Shown here: in pieces, positions 33,705 to 43,811 of the stretch | Layout of the letters: every line of letters begins with the position of its first letter | How positions within the stretch are numbered: position 1 is the stretch's first letter | DNA from: Crocinitomicaceae bacterium | GTDB taxonomy: Bacteria; Bacteroidota; Bacteroidia; Flavobacteriales_G; Salibacteraceae | Assembly: GCA_002713215.1 (NCBI GenBank) | Contig: PAVO01000006.1 | Span: forward strand, 1-64,000 | Direction of reading: 5' to 3' | Length of the DNA: 64,000 nucleotides | Made by a program: the position numbers and the translations under genes | Notes under the pieces: model-generated | What the model was told of the DNA's origin: nothing | Seen by the model: only the letters and a program-made list of their open reading frames with translations | Database searches by the model: none

Positions 33705-35525
33705 TTGTTTAGTTGGAATAATTCTATACGCAAGAAGCTGCTCATTGCGATGAGTTCATTTTGCCTGATTATCATGGCTCAATTGGTTGTCTCCTATTTT
33801 GTCATTGATAGAATAAACGAGGTCAATACGCTAAAGGGAAAAATCGACGAGATTAATTCCATGTGGTATGAAATAAGAAACAACAGCCTCAATTATTTCA
33901 ATCAGGAGACGAGAAATACAGATTATTTCGAAACGGGTAGGAGCGAGTACCTATGGAAAGTAAAGCGTTTGGACCAGCAGGTTAAAAACGAACTAGCGGT
34001 ACTTATGAATGATGAGCACATCAAGAACATGGACATCCGTAAATACGCGGAATCCGCCCGCATGACATTTTATAAATATCAAACTTACTTCCACGACATA
34101 GAAGTACGGCAATTTGCAAAAGGATATTTAGACTTTGGATTAGAAGGTCAAATGAGATCCGGTATTAAACAGCTGGAAGAATTGGGAAGCGTTCCTGCAG
34201 AGCAGCTATTAACGATTAAAAGAAACGAGAAGAATTTCCTGTTAAGAGGCGATAATAAATATGCCGAAGACGCAATTTCCTTATCGAATGAGCTAATTAA
34301 TTCTTTGAAAGCCAATTCCAGCAACCGGTTTGCTGTTGAAATCCAACTACTAAATAACTACATCAGTGCGTTTAATAGTTACGTTGAACACACCACGGCA
34401 ATTGGGAATAACAACAAATCAGGGCTAAGAAATGCACTGAATAGGGAAGCCATTCTGCTAGACCGTGACCTCTTAAAACTAAACGTCAAGTTCAATAAAC
34501 AGTATCAGCAGCAAATGAAAATTCTGGTTGGGATCATAATCCTTACTGCCGTTATTATTGTACTCCTAACCTTATTGCTGAGTTATTTAGTTTCCAATAA
34601 CCTTTCAAGGCCTATTGTTAAATTGGCGGAGAAATTAAAAGCTTCCTCATCCCAATCCGGGGAGTTAGAAAACTACCAGCTACCAAAAAATGCTCCGCAC
34701 GAAGCAGTATTATTGGACAGAGCATTTAACTCCATGTTATTGCAAATCAATAATCAGGTAGACGAGATTAATGGAATTAACGCTGAATTAAAAACGCAAA
34801 ATGAGGAGTTGACGCAGTTAAACCAGGAATTGGATCGCTTCATTTATCATACATCTCATGATTTAAGGTCACCGTTAACTTCCGTTTCAGGATTAATCGA
34901 AATTATCGAATCGTCTAAAGAGGAAGATGTTCAGGAATACCTGAATCACATGAAGTTTTGTATTGAGCAGTTGGATCACACCATAGTGGAAATAATCCAT
35001 TTTTATAAAAACCGGAGCTCAGAAGTTAAATTTAGTCGAATAGAATTAGGTCCATTCGCAACCGTTATATACGATCAGAATAAATTCCATCCACTAGCGA
35101 AAGAGATTGAGTTTAGCATTGAAATGGAAGATTCATTTAGTGTTAATTCAGATTCGTACCGGTTAAATATTATTCTAAGCAATTTAATTGCGAATTCAAT
35201 TAAATACAGAGATGCCAAAAAAGAGCATTCACGAATTGTGATTAAAGGTTACGAACAAGGCTCCAATTGGGTAATTGAAGTGGAGGATAACGGAATTGGT
35301 ATCGCGAAAAAGCATGTCGATCGAATTTTTGAAATGTTTTACCGGGCTTCCGATCACTCTACAGGATCTGGTATTGGACTATACATAGTTACGGAATCGA
35401 TCAAAAAAATTGGAGGTGAAATCTCGGTAAGTTCTTCAGAGGGTGTTGGCTCCGTATTCCGAATAATCCTTCCAATGGTTAAGGTAAAATTGGAAGAAGA
35501 ATTGCTTGAAAGTAAACTTGTTTAA
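33705..35525 (+). CDS. membrane sensor histidine kinase
   Basis: 606 residues with a TTG start at 33705. A near-consensus minus-7 box TATCTTTC (33675-33682) lies suitably upstream. TM1 is at about 9-31, and a helical extracytoplasmic sensor domain covers about 35-270. TM2 (about 272-296) is followed by HAMP (about 297-350) and a coiled coil. HisKA has H385 in HTSHDLRSPLTS. The ATPase domain shows the N box (NLIANSIKYRD), G1 (VEDNGIGIAKKH) and G2 (GSGIGLYIV). No receiver domain or response-regulator gene is adjacent, so it is an orphan kinase. The signal is unknown. Confidence 0.9.
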   Translation: MFSWNNSIRKKLLIAMSSFCLIIMAQLVVSYFVIDRINEVNTLKGKIDEINSMWYEIRNNSLNYFNQETRNTDYFETGRSEYLWKVKRLDQQVKNELAVLMNDEHIKNMDIRKYAESARMTFYKYQTYFHDIEVRQFAKGYLDFGLEGQMRSGIKQLEELGSVPAEQLLTIKRNEKNFLLRGDNKYAEDAISLSNELINSLKANSSNRFAVEIQLLNNYISAFNSYVEHTTAIGNNNKSGLRNALNREAILLDRDLLKLNVKFNKQYQQQMKILVGIIILTAVIIVLLTLLLSYLVSNNLSRPIVKLAEKLKASSSQSGELENYQLPKNAPHEAVLLDRAFNSMLLQINNQVDEINGINAELKTQNEELTQLNQELDRFIYHTSHDLRSPLTSVSGLIEIIESSKEEDVQEYLNHMKFCIEQLDHTIVEIIHFYKNRSSEVKFSRIELGPFATVIYDQNKFHPLAKEIEFSIEMEDSFSVNSDSYRLNIILSNLIANSIKYRDAKKEHSRIVIKGYEQGSNWVIEVEDNGIGIAKKHVDRIFEMFYRASDHSTGSGIGLYIVTESIKKIGGEISVSSSEGVGSVFRIILPMVKVKLEEELLESKLV

Positions 35526-35565
35526 AATTGGTGCCAACCGGCTTCCATTTACTTTTCCAGACTAC

Positions 35566-35573
35566 TAATTTTG
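35566..35573 (+). promoter_or_regulatory. minus-7 promoter box of the MORN gene
   Basis: TAATTTTG matches TAnnTTTG. It predicts transcription starting near 35580, so the in-frame TTG at 35578 is unlikely to be the start codon. Confidence 0.5.
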
Positions 35574-35586
35574 CTTATTGAATATC

Positions 35587-37158
35587 ATGAGCATGAGAAA
35601 TTTAATTGCCGTCCTTTCCCTTATAATTAGTATTGACCTTGCGTCCCAGACGGTAGTACGTTATATTGATTACTACGATAAAGACAGTACCATTAAAAGA
35701 AGCGAAGGAATTTTTAGAAATGGACTCGAGGAAGGCAAGTGGATTTTCTGGTATCGATCGGGTAAGAAGATGGAAGAGTCATATTTTACTGAAGGAAAAT
35801 TGAACGGGATGGTTAAAATTTGGTACCCTTCCGGTCAGATGCAAAATTCAGGGTTATTCCGATTTAATATTCAGGACAGCGCCTATTCCAGTTGGTTCGA
35901 AAACGGGCAGTTAAAGTCTTCGGGTAACTTCAAAATGGGATTCAAGGATAGTCTTTGGATGTACTATTATCCAAATGGCAAATTGTATAGAAAGGAACAT
36001 TGGACGAAACGGGAGAATAAGGTATTTGAGGCATATGACCTTAATGGAGATGCATCAATTCTTAAAGGAAATGGAGTACTCAAAACCTGGAATGGGGCAA
36101 CTTTGGCTGAATCGATTAGTTATAAGGATAGTGTTAAAAACGGCCCCTTTATTTCCTACTACGGTTCTGAACAGATCAATGAAAAAGGCGAGTATCTGAA
36201 TGGTAGTCGAAATGGAAAGTGGACAAAGTATTACAGTAATGGAAACGTTGAAAACGAGTTAAACTACATCGATGGGGAGCGTTCGGGCAAGGCAAGCAGT
36301 TATTATAGAAATGGGAAACCAAGAACCGCAGGAGCTTATCTGAAGAATAAGAAAAGTGGTTATTGGATTTTTACCGATTCACTGGGGAATACCTTTATGA
36401 AAGGAGGGTTTGATGAGAATTTACAGGATAGTTTATGGACCTACTATTATCCTAACTCAGCTCAAAAAGACAGTGAGGGCAAATTCGTAAAGGGTAAGAA
36501 AGAGGGTGAATGGAATTTCTGGTACGATGACGCTTCCTTATGGAGAAAGGGAATATATGTAGCCGGCGTAAAGGATGGATTGTGGACTACCTGGTTTGAA
36601 AACGGCAACAAATTACAGGAGGGGAATTACCGAAACGGTTTGGAAGAAGGCGAGTGGTGGGCTTGGTATATGTCTGGAAAAAAGAAGGATCACGGTTTTT
36701 ATAAAGAAGGAAAGATGGATGGCCTTTGGGAAGGCTGGTTTCAAAATGAAAAGGATAATTATCGTGGAGCAATAAAAGATGGACTTAAAACAGGAGATTG
36801 GGAATTTTGGTATTCCAATGGAAAACCTCGTGAAGCAGGTGCGTATAAGAAGGGGCTAAAAACCGGAGACTGGGTCTATTATTATAAAAGTGGGATTAAG
36901 GATAACGAAGGTTCTTATTCTGCAGGTAAAAAGAACGGAATCTGGAAGTATTATTTAGAGTATGGTCAACTGCAACGGGAGATGACCTATAAAAATGATA
37001 AACTGGATGGCAAGAGTACAGTTTACTACCCGGGCAAAGGAGTTATGTCAGAGAGTTATTACAACAACGGCAAGCAACATGGAACATGGCTCTTGTACAA
37101 CGATAAGGGTGATGTAATTAAAAAAATTGAGTATCAAAATGGTGTGAGAAAGAGGTAA
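35587..37158 (+). CDS. exported MORN-repeat protein
   Basis: 523 residues from ATG 35587; ATG 35593 is also possible. A signal peptide (RNLIAVLSLIISIDLASQ) is followed by about twenty MORN/YwqK-type repeats of 22-23 residues with the pattern NGxxxGxWxxWYxxGK. Such repeats form an elongated beta-strip; in Bacteroidota these proteins are annotated as YwqK-like antitoxins by similarity only, and no toxin gene is adjacent here. Likely an envelope or secreted scaffold. No sorting domain was seen. Confidence 0.82.
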   Translation: MSMRNLIAVLSLIISIDLASQTVVRYIDYYDKDSTIKRSEGIFRNGLEEGKWIFWYRSGKKMEESYFTEGKLNGMVKIWYPSGQMQNSGLFRFNIQDSAYSSWFENGQLKSSGNFKMGFKDSLWMYYYPNGKLYRKEHWTKRENKVFEAYDLNGDASILKGNGVLKTWNGATLAESISYKDSVKNGPFISYYGSEQINEKGEYLNGSRNGKWTKYYSNGNVENELNYIDGERSGKASSYYRNGKPRTAGAYLKNKKSGYWIFTDSLGNTFMKGGFDENLQDSLWTYYYPNSAQKDSEGKFVKGKKEGEWNFWYDDASLWRKGIYVAGVKDGLWTTWFENGNKLQEGNYRNGLEEGEWWAWYMSGKKKDHGFYKEGKMDGLWEGWFQNEKDNYRGAIKDGLKTGDWEFWYSNGKPREAGAYKKGLKTGDWVYYYKSGIKDNEGSYSAGKKNGIWKYYLEYGQLQREMTYKNDKLDGKSTVYYPGKGVMSESYYNNGKQHGTWLLYNDKGDVIKKIEYQNGVRKR

Positions 37159-37163
37159 ATTAG

Positions 37164-37171
37164 TACATTTG
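37164..37171 (+). promoter_or_regulatory. minus-7 promoter box of rimP-nusA
   Basis: TACATTTG matches TAnnTTTG and lies 59 nt upstream of the rimP ATG. Confidence 0.5.
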
Positions 37172-37191
37172 CGCCGTAATAATGTTCTTGT

Positions 37192-37216
37192 AAGAGGGGT
37201 TTTGCTCCTCTTTTTT
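37192..37216 (+). terminator. hairpin with T-tract in the rimP leader
   Basis: AAGAGG (37192-37197) pairs with CCTCTT (37207-37212) and runs into six T. It could end the MORN transcript, but it also lies after the rimP promoter box, so it could act as an attenuator in the rimP-nusA leader. Confidence 0.6.
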
Positions 37217-37230
37217 ATTTTATATAACCC

Positions 37231-37695
37231 ATGATTGCCGAAAGTAGAATAATTGAATTGGTGGAAGAGAAGCTCGAAGGCACCGATTTTTTTATTGTAA
37301 AAGTTGCAGTCGGTACAGGGAATAAAATAGAGGTAGAGTTGGATGGAGACAATGGGTTTCCGATAAGTGAGTGTGTCAGTTTTTCCAGGCAGATTGAGTT
37401 CAACCTCGATCGGGAAGAAGAAGATTTTTCGCTCAGGGTATCCTCTCCGGGACTGCATAAGGCATTTAAGGTTTTTCGACAATACACCAAGAACATTGGT
37501 CGTACAGTTAAAATAAAAACAACCGAGGGTGTCGAATACGAAGGAGAGTTGAAAGGTGCAACAGAGAAGGAAATTGAACTAGAGACTCGCCGAAAAGAAC
37601 GGTTGGAAAAGAAAAAAAAGAAAGTAGAGGTGATTGAGAGTATCACCTTGGCTATGGATAAAATAAAAGAGACAAAACTGAAATTGGCTTTTTAA
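37231..37695 (+). CDS. rimP: ribosome maturation factor RimP
   Basis: The 154-residue protein has the two-domain RimP layout: an N-terminal alpha/beta domain (FFIVKVAVGTGNKIEVELDG), the conserved ISECVSFSRQIEFNLD and SLRVSSPGLHKAF segments, and a C-terminal SH3-like barrel with a basic tail. It assists 30S subunit maturation. It is first of rimP-nusA-infB, an order conserved across bacteria, and lies 10 nt upstream of nusA. Confidence 0.93.
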   Translation: MIAESRIIELVEEKLEGTDFFIVKVAVGTGNKIEVELDGDNGFPISECVSFSRQIEFNLDREEEDFSLRVSSPGLHKAFKVFRQYTKNIGRTVKIKTTEGVEYEGELKGATEKEIELETRRKERLEKKKKKVEVIESITLAMDKIKETKLKLAF

Positions 37696-37705
37696 AATTT
37701 AGATT

Positions 37706-38944
37706 ATGAATACGCAGGAGTTTATCGAATCATTTACAGAGTTTAAGGACTTTAAAAATATTGATAGAGTAACTATGATGAACATCGTTGAAGATGTTTT
37801 TAGAAGTGTTATTGCCCGTCAGGCTGGAGGTTCCGATAATTACGATATTATCATTAACCCGGATAAAGGTGACCTGGAAGTTTGGCATAACCGAGTTATT
37901 GTTCCCGATGGTGAGGTAGAAGATCCCAATTCAGAAATTTCTATTACCGATGCATGCAAGATAGAGCCTGATTTTGAGGTAGGAGAAGATGTTTCTGAGG
38001 AAGTTAAAATTGAGTCATTTGGAAGAAGAGCGGTTACTGCGCTAAAACAAAACTTAGCTTCAAAAATTATGGATCTCCAGAAAGACGGAATTTATAAGAA
38101 GTATAAAGACCGTGTTGGTGATATTGTAAACGGAGAGGTATACCAAATTTGGAAAAAGGAGATTTTGTTGTTGGACGACGAGGGAAATGAGTTGGTTCTT
38201 CCACGTACCGATCAAATTCCTTCAGATTATTTCAAAAAAGGGGATATGGTTCGTGCCGTTGTAACTAAAGTAGACATGCGCAACAATTCTCCAATCATTT
38301 TCCTTTCCAGAACGTCACCTGCATTCTTGGAGAGATTATTTGAATCTGAAGTACCGGAGATATTCGATGGACTCATTACCGTTAAGAACATTGTGAGAGA
38401 GCCAGGTGAAAGAGCGAAAGTTGCAGTTGAATCATACGATGATAGAATTGACCCGGTTGGAGCTTGTGTTGGTATGAAGGGTTCGAGAATTCATGGTATT
38501 GTTCGTGAGTTGAAGAATGAAAATATTGATGTGATTAACTTCACTACCAATATCGAATTATATATCCAGCGGGCTTTGAGTCCGGCCAGAATTTCTAACA
38601 TGAAACTGGATAATGAAAATAACAAGGCCGATGTTTTTCTTCGACCCGATCAGGTTTCCTTGGCAATTGGAAAAGGCGGGTTCAATATTCGATTGGCGAG
38701 CAAGCTTACCGGTTTTGAAATTGACGTGTACAGAGAGTCTTCAGAAGATGTTGAAGATGTCGATTTAGAAGAATTTTCTGATGAAATTGATCACTGGATT
38801 TTGGATCAATTGAAGTCAATTGGCCTGGATACAGCAAAAAGCGTTCTTCAATTGAATAAAGAAGATCTAATGAAACGTGCTGACTTGGAAGAAGGTACTG
38901 TTGAACAGGTTTTAAATGTACTGAAGGCAGAATTTGAAGACTAG
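37706..38944 (+). CDS. nusA: transcription termination/antitermination factor NusA
   Basis: 412 residues. The N-terminal RNA polymerase-binding domain (about 1-130) is followed by an S1 domain (about 135-200, GDIVNGEVYQIWKKEILL). Two KH domains follow (about 205-350), with VGACVGMKGSRIHGIVREL and LAIGKGGFNIRLASKLTG. A short helical C-terminal region ends in a helix-hairpin-helix-like unit. NusA controls pausing, termination and antitermination. The E. coli-type acidic repeats are only partly present, as usual for Bacteroidota. Confidence 0.96.
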   Translation: MNTQEFIESFTEFKDFKNIDRVTMMNIVEDVFRSVIARQAGGSDNYDIIINPDKGDLEVWHNRVIVPDGEVEDPNSEISITDACKIEPDFEVGEDVSEEVKIESFGRRAVTALKQNLASKIMDLQKDGIYKKYKDRVGDIVNGEVYQIWKKEILLLDDEGNELVLPRTDQIPSDYFKKGDMVRAVVTKVDMRNNSPIIFLSRTSPAFLERLFESEVPEIFDGLITVKNIVREPGERAKVAVESYDDRIDPVGACVGMKGSRIHGIVRELKNENIDVINFTTNIELYIQRALSPARISNMKLDNENNKADVFLRPDQVSLAIGKGGFNIRLASKLTGFEIDVYRESSEDVEDVDLEEFSDEIDHWILDQLKSIGLDTAKSVLQLNKEDLMKRADLEEGTVEQVLNVLKAEFED

Positions 38945-38963
38945 GTATTCTTATTAGGAGAGT

Positions 38964-38971
38964 TATATTTG
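38964..38971 (+). promoter_or_regulatory. minus-7 promoter box of infB
   Basis: TATATTTG matches TAnnTTTG and lies 52 nt before the infB ATG, giving infB a possible promoter besides the operon transcript. Confidence 0.5.
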
Positions 38972-39023
38972 CCGTGATGTCATAATAGCTTTTCTTTAAC
39001 TAGTTAAGGATTAAGGATAATAT

Positions 39024-41813
39024 ATGGGAGTAGGGATTAGGTTAAATAAAGCAGCAAAAGAGCTGGGAGTAGGTGTAAAAACAATTACCGATTTCTTAAA
39101 TGAGAACGGAATTGAATGTGATGGACGTCCTTCAAGTAAAATTGATGAGAGTGCACACGACCTATTGTTAGAGCATTTCTCTTCTGACAAAAAAGCCAAG
39201 GAGAAATCGAAAAACCTAAGTGCCCAACGAGAAGAGCGAGTAACTATCTCCATTGAAGATCAGGTGCGTGAAAAACCAACCAGGTCCGAAGATTATGACA
39301 ATGAAGTAGTTATAAAGAACATTTCTGTAGCTCCGGTTGTGGACCTCCCTTCAACTCCTAAACCCGTGGAAGAAAAGGAGGCGAAGCCTGCTGAAGAAGT
39401 TGAGGCAAAGAAAGAAGTAGAGAAGGGTGAAAAATCAGACACGCCCAATGTGGTGGGTAAGATTGATTTGGCTTCTCTTAATCTAAAAACCAGGCCCGAT
39501 AAGAAAAAGAAGGAAAAGCCTGCTCCTAAACCAAGCACTGAAGAGACTAAAGCTGAAGAGGTAGAAGAGGTTAAAGATACCAAGCCCGAAACTCCTGTAG
39601 AGTCTGCTCCGGTAGAGAAGAAACCTAAAGTTGTTGAAGCTCCCGAAAAAATCGAGACAAAAGTTGAAAAGCTTTCGGGGCCTAAAATAACGGGTGAGAA
39701 AATAGATCTTACTAAATTTCAAAAGCCACCGAAGAAATCAAAACCGGTTGCATCTTCAAATTCGGATAAAGAAACTGAGGCTGGTAAACGAAAACGAAAA
39801 AGAATCCATCCATCAGCTGGAAATGCCGGTAAAAATCAAGGTGGAGGAAGACATGGTCAACGGAATGTTAGAGGACGTAAAGGAAAGGCTGAACCTAAGC
39901 CGGAAGTTACGCAAGAGTCGATCCAGAAGGAAATTAAGGATACGCTGGCTAGATTAAGTTCAAGTGGAACCAAATCATCGCGAGGCGCCAAGCACAGAAA
40001 AGCCAAGCGTGAAGCACAAACTGTGCAGCAGGAAGAATTACTGGCACAACAGGAGGCTGAAAAAACAATTTTAAGGGTTACCGAATTCGTAACTGCCAAT
40101 GAGTTGGCGACACTTATGAGCATAAGTGTAAATGATGTAATTGGTGCTTGTATGTCCTTAGGGCTGTTTGTTTCCATTAATCAAAGGCTTGATGCTGAAA
40201 CGATTTCGATTGTAGCCGAAGAATTTGGTTTTACGGTTGAATTCACGGGTGGAGAAGATGAGGAAGAGATAAGCCTGATGGAAGATGACGTTGAAGACCG
40301 AGTTACTCCGCGTCCTCCAATTGTTACAATTATGGGGCATGTTGATCATGGTAAGACCTCATTACTCGATTACATTCGAGAGGCTAACGTAATTGCCGGT
40401 GAAGCAGGGGGAATTACACAGCACATTGGAGCTTACCAGGTTGAATACGACGGCAAGCTAATCAGCTTTTTAGATACCCCGGGTCACGAGGCGTTTACCG
40501 CAATGCGATCGAGGGGTGCTCAGGTAACTGATGTTGTAATTATTGTAATTGCAGCAGATGATAGCATTATGCCTCAAACAACGGAGGCGATCAATCATGC
40601 TCAGGCAGCAGGGGTTCCTATCATTTTTGCCATCAACAAGATTGACAAGCCAGGAGCCAACCCTGAAAAAATAAAAGAAGAATTAGCTTCCAAAGACCTG
40701 TTGGTTGAAGAATGGGGTGGTAAGTACCAGAGTCAGGATATTTCTGCGAAGAATGGTACTAATGTGGAAGAACTGCTGGAAAAAGTGTTGCTCGAAGCTG
40801 AACTACTGGAGCTACAAGCTGACCCCAGAAAACGTGCTAACGGAACCGTATTGGAGGCTTCACTGGATAAAGGAAAAGGATACGTTTCTACTCTATTGGT
40901 TCAGGAAGGTAAAATGAATATTGGAGACATTATTCTGGCCGGTGCTAACTTCGGAAAGGTTAAGGCCATGTATAACGAGCGGGGACAAAATATTAAGGAA
41001 GTTTATCCTTCGGGCCCAGTAAGTATTCTTGGTCTAAACGGAGCTCCGAGTGCCGGGGATAAGTTTTACGTTATGGAAGACGAACGTGAAGCGAAAAACA
41101 TTGCACAGAAGCGCTCTCAGTTACAGCGTGAACAAGGTGTAAGAACCAAAAAACACATTACGTTGGATGAGATTGGTCGACGTATCGCTATTGGAGACTT
41201 CCAGGAGCTTAATATCATTGTTAAGGGTGATGTGGATGGCTCTATCGAAGCTTTATCCGATTCCATGTTGAACCTATCCACCGAGAAAATTCAGGTTAAC
41301 GTAATTCATAAATCGGTTGGACAAATTTCTGAATCAGACGTTCTGTTGGCTTCTGCGTCCGACGCCATTATTGTTGGTTTCCAGGTTAGGCCTTCTGCAG
41401 GGGCTCGTGCTTTAGCAGAACAAGAGGAAATTGATATTAGACTCTATTCTATTATTTACGCTGCGATTGATGAGGTAAAACTAGCTATGCAAGGCATGTT
41501 GAAGCCTACATTCGAAGAGAAAATTGTTTGTACCATTGACATACGCGAAACCTTTAAGATTTCTAAGGTGGGAACCATTGCGGGTTGTTATGTTACTTCA
41601 GGAACCGTGACTCGAAATACCAAAATAAGGTTGCTTAGAGACGGTATCGTTGTATACACTGGTAGTCTAGGTTCATTGAAGCGATTCAAAGATGACGTGA
41701 AAGAAGTCAAGAAGGGATTTGAATGTGGATTGAACATCGAAAACTACAATGACATTAAGGTTGGCGATATCATTGAAGGGTTTGAACAGGTTGAGGTTGA
41801 AACGAAGCTGTAA
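39024..41813 (+). CDS. infB: translation initiation factor IF-2
   Basis: The 929-residue GTPase places initiator tRNA on the ribosome. The N terminus carries a short IF2_N-like helical module (about 1-50). A long Lys/Glu/Pro-rich disordered linker (about 60-330) and a second IF2_N module (about 350-400) follow. The G domain begins near residue 430 with GHVDHGKTS (G1), DTPGHE (G3) and [10 protein letters not shown] (G4). Domains II-IV end in EVETKL. The long linker is usual for Bacteroidota IF-2. Last gene of the rimP-nusA-infB group. Confidence 0.97.
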   Translation: MGVGIRLNKAAKELGVGVKTITDFLNENGIECDGRPSSKIDESAHDLLLEHFSSDKKAKEKSKNLSAQREERVTISIEDQVREKPTRSEDYDNEVVIKNISVAPVVDLPSTPKPVEEKEAKPAEEVEAKKEVEKGEKSDTPNVVGKIDLASLNLKTRPDKKKKEKPAPKPSTEETKAEEVEEVKDTKPETPVESAPVEKKPKVVEAPEKIETKVEKLSGPKITGEKIDLTKFQKPPKKSKPVASSNSDKETEAGKRKRKRIHPSAGNAGKNQGGGRHGQRNVRGRKGKAEPKPEVTQESIQKEIKDTLARLSSSGTKSSRGAKHRKAKREAQTVQQEELLAQQEAEKTILRVTEFVTANELATLMSISVNDVIGACMSLGLFVSINQRLDAETISIVAEEFGFTVEFTGGEDEEEISLMEDDVEDRVTPRPPIVTIMGHVDHGKTSLLDYIREANVIAGEAGGITQHIGAYQVEYDGKLISFLDTPGHEAFTAMRSRGAQVTDVVIIVIAADDSIMPQTTEAINHAQAAGVPIIFAINKIDKPGANPEKIKEELASKDLLVEEWGGKYQSQDISAKNGTNVEELLEKVLLEAELLELQADPRKRANGTVLEASLDKGKGYVSTLLVQEGKMNIGDIILAGANFGKVKAMYNERGQNIKEVYPSGPVSILGLNGAPSAGDKFYVMEDEREAKNIAQKRSQLQREQGVRTKKHITLDEIGRRIAIGDFQELNIIVKGDVDGSIEALSDSMLNLSTEKIQVNVIHKSVGQISESDVLLASASDAIIVGFQVRPSAGARALAEQEEIDIRLYSIIYAAIDEVKLAMQGMLKPTFEEKIVCTIDIRETFKISKVGTIAGCYVTSGTVTRNTKIRLLRDGIVVYTGSLGSLKRFKDDVKEVKKGFECGLNIENYNDIKVGDIIEGFEQVEVETKL

Positions 41814-41838
41814 TTGAGTTTAAAACCGGAAAGGCAAA

Positions 41839-42306
41839 TCAGTCTTTCTCTTCTTCCTTTTCTATATTTAATACAGGAAAATTTATTCGGTCCCGGACTA
41901 TAAATGCATCGGGGAAGTTTTCTTTAATTTCAATATAAAAACGTTCCGCGTCCAAACGAGTCCTGTAATCTCCAATTCTTACTCTAAAGCTGGGTTTTAT
42001 ATGGATGACGTATACGTCAATGTCGGGGTAAATTTTAAGAAACTCCGATTGTACATTATTGGCCCTTGTCCAACTTTCAGGCCCTGAGCTCGAAAACAAT
42101 TGAATTCTGTAACCATCCAATGCTTGTTCAGATTGATTGATTCGAATGTACTTTTCTTCCAGTTTTCTTATTCGGTCGTCTCCATTAATCTGGGCATTCT
42201 TGCTTTCAAATAAATTGGACTCATTGGAGAGGTCAGGAGTCTGTGCATTTAACATTGAATAAGTACATGCTAAAAGAATAGCAAATAAGGTATTTTGAAA
42301 ATTCAT
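41839..42306 (-). CDS. exported SPOR-domain protein
   Basis: The 155-residue protein has an N-terminal signal peptide (about 1-21, ending SMLNAQ) and a C-terminal SPOR domain (about 62-140). The domain has YRIQLFSSSGPESWTRANN and PSFRVRIGDYRTRLDAERF. SPOR domains bind denuded glycan strands of peptidoglycan, often at division sites. A linker with a KLEEKYIRI segment precedes the domain. It is convergent with infB and divergent from the respiratory operon. Confidence 0.85.
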   Translation of the reverse strand: MNFQNTLFAILLACTYSMLNAQTPDLSNESNLFESKNAQINGDDRIRKLEEKYIRINQSEQALDGYRIQLFSSSGPESWTRANNVQSEFLKIYPDIDVYVIHIKPSFRVRIGDYRTRLDAERFYIEIKENFPDAFIVRDRINFPVLNIEKEEEKD

Positions 42307-42474
42307 AAACCAATCGAATAAAAATATCGCGCCAAAGATGAAACAATTATTTTGAGTACGATTTAATCGCTAAGAACTATTGCTGTCAAGCGATTCCCTT
42401 ATTTAGAATAATTCTAAATTATTTAAGCCTCTCTAAATTTTTTACCCCCTTTTATTCCATGTTAACGTTTGTTA

Positions 42475-42482
42475 TACATTTG
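42475..42482 (+). promoter_or_regulatory. minus-7 promoter box of the act-cox operon
   Basis: TACATTTG matches TAnnTTTG and lies 53 nt before the actA ATG. It is the only strong box in the 229-nt gap and is the likely start of the long respiratory transcript. Confidence 0.55.
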
Positions 42483-42535
42483 CCGCTTTAGTAAAAATTA
42501 GGTTAAACGAACAGTTTTTTTTAAACCTTAAATAT

Positions 42536-43777
42536 ATGAGGCTTTTAAGCGAGTTGAAAGGAAAGCTATCCTTTTCAATTTCTTTACTTTCAATCTTTAT
42601 TTTCTTATCTGGAAACGTTCAGGCATTGGATGGTGAAAAATTGTTCAAGGCCAATTGTGCATCCTGTCACAAAATTGACAAGAAATTCATTGGTCCGGCA
42701 CTTGCGGGTGTTGAAGATCGATGGGAAAGTCAAGAAAATCTTTATGCCTGGATTAAGAATTCCCAGGATTATCTGAAGAAAAACTCAGGCGATGGTTACG
42801 CTAAATCACTGTTTGAGGACTACAACAAAAGTGTTATGACCGCTCAGGCGCTCTCTGACGAGGAGATTGCGGCGGTATTAGATTACATTAATAATCCACC
42901 TGTAAAAGAAGAGAAGGTAGAAGAAGTAGCAGCAGCTCCTGTTCAAGCAGAAGATTATAGTGTTTATTGGTTAATTGGTTTACTTATAGTAATTCTTGTG
43001 ATTATTAAGGTGCTTATGGATGTTAAATCATCACTTAAGCAAGTTAAGGCAGGTGTAACCGGAGAAACTATTTCTGACGTTGGGCCTGTTGCTCAAGTTA
43101 CTACTTGGATGGGTTCTCATAAAAGAACTACAGCCGCACTGGTATTACTAGTCATTGTAGTTGGTTCGGTAGACCTTTGGTTCGATGCTAAAGGAATTGG
43201 TGTTTACGAAGGTTATTCTCCTGAACAACCCATTAAATTTTCTCATAAAATTCACGCAGGTGATAATCAAATTGATTGTGGTTACTGCCATGGCTCGGCA
43301 TATAAAGGAAAAACAGCTGGAATTCCTTCAGTTAATGTTTGTATGAACTGCCATAAAGGTATTTCCGAAGGTAAAGTTTGGGGAACCGAAGAGATCGCTA
43401 AAATTTATGACGCTGCTGGTTTTGACCCGGAAAAACAACAATACACCGGAGATGAAAAACCGATTGAGTGGATTAGAATTCATAACCTTCCTGATTTTGC
43501 ATACTTCAACCATTCACAACACGTGGTAGTTGGTAAGCAAAAATGTCAAACCTGTCATGGCGAGGTTGAAACCTTCGATTATCCAATGAAGCAACATTCC
43601 GATTTAACCATGGGATGGTGTGTAGATTGTCACCGTGAAACAGAAGTTGCCATGGAAGGCAATGCATACTACGACAAAATACACGAAGAATTAAAAGAAA
43701 GGTATAAAGACAAGCCGATTAAAAACTTCACTGTTGAGCATATCGGTGGGTTGGAATGTGCTAAATGTCATTACTAA
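42536..43777 (+). CDS. actA: alternative complex III multiheme cytochrome ActA with fused cytochrome c domain
   Basis: The 413-residue protein has a signal peptide (about 1-30) and a class I monoheme cytochrome c domain (about 32-122, CASCH with a possible Met ligand in KSVMTAQ). A TM helix at about 140-163 and another at about 200-217 precede a multiheme domain with five more CxxCH motifs (CGYCH, CMNCH, CQTCH, CVDCH, CAKCH). ActA carries electrons from ACIII to an oxidase or soluble cytochrome. Six motifs in total is one more than the pentaheme ActA usually described. First gene of actABCDEF-coxBA. Confidence 0.92.
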   Translation: MRLLSELKGKLSFSISLLSIFIFLSGNVQALDGEKLFKANCASCHKIDKKFIGPALAGVEDRWESQENLYAWIKNSQDYLKKNSGDGYAKSLFEDYNKSVMTAQALSDEEIAAVLDYINNPPVKEEKVEEVAAAPVQAEDYSVYWLIGLLIVILVIIKVLMDVKSSLKQVKAGVTGETISDVGPVAQVTTWMGSHKRTTAALVLLVIVVGSVDLWFDAKGIGVYEGYSPEQPIKFSHKIHAGDNQIDCGYCHGSAYKGKTAGIPSVNVCMNCHKGISEGKVWGTEEIAKIYDAAGFDPEKQQYTGDEKPIEWIRIHNLPDFAYFNHSQHVVVGKQKCQTCHGEVETFDYPMKQHSDLTMGWCVDCHRETEVAMEGNAYYDKIHEELKERYKDKPIKNFTVEHIGGLECAKCHY

Positions 43778-43811
43778 TTAGAACAACGAGATAGTTTACT
43801 TAAGAGGTACT

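Noticed and set aside
35587-37158. YwqK-type antitoxin function for the MORN protein
   Set aside because: The name rests on repeat similarity alone; no toxin gene lies beside it and the protein is exported.
39300-39960. Antisense and alternative-frame ORFs over the IF-2 linker
   Set aside because: They mirror the Lys/Glu/Pro-rich low-complexity linker and have no independent signals.
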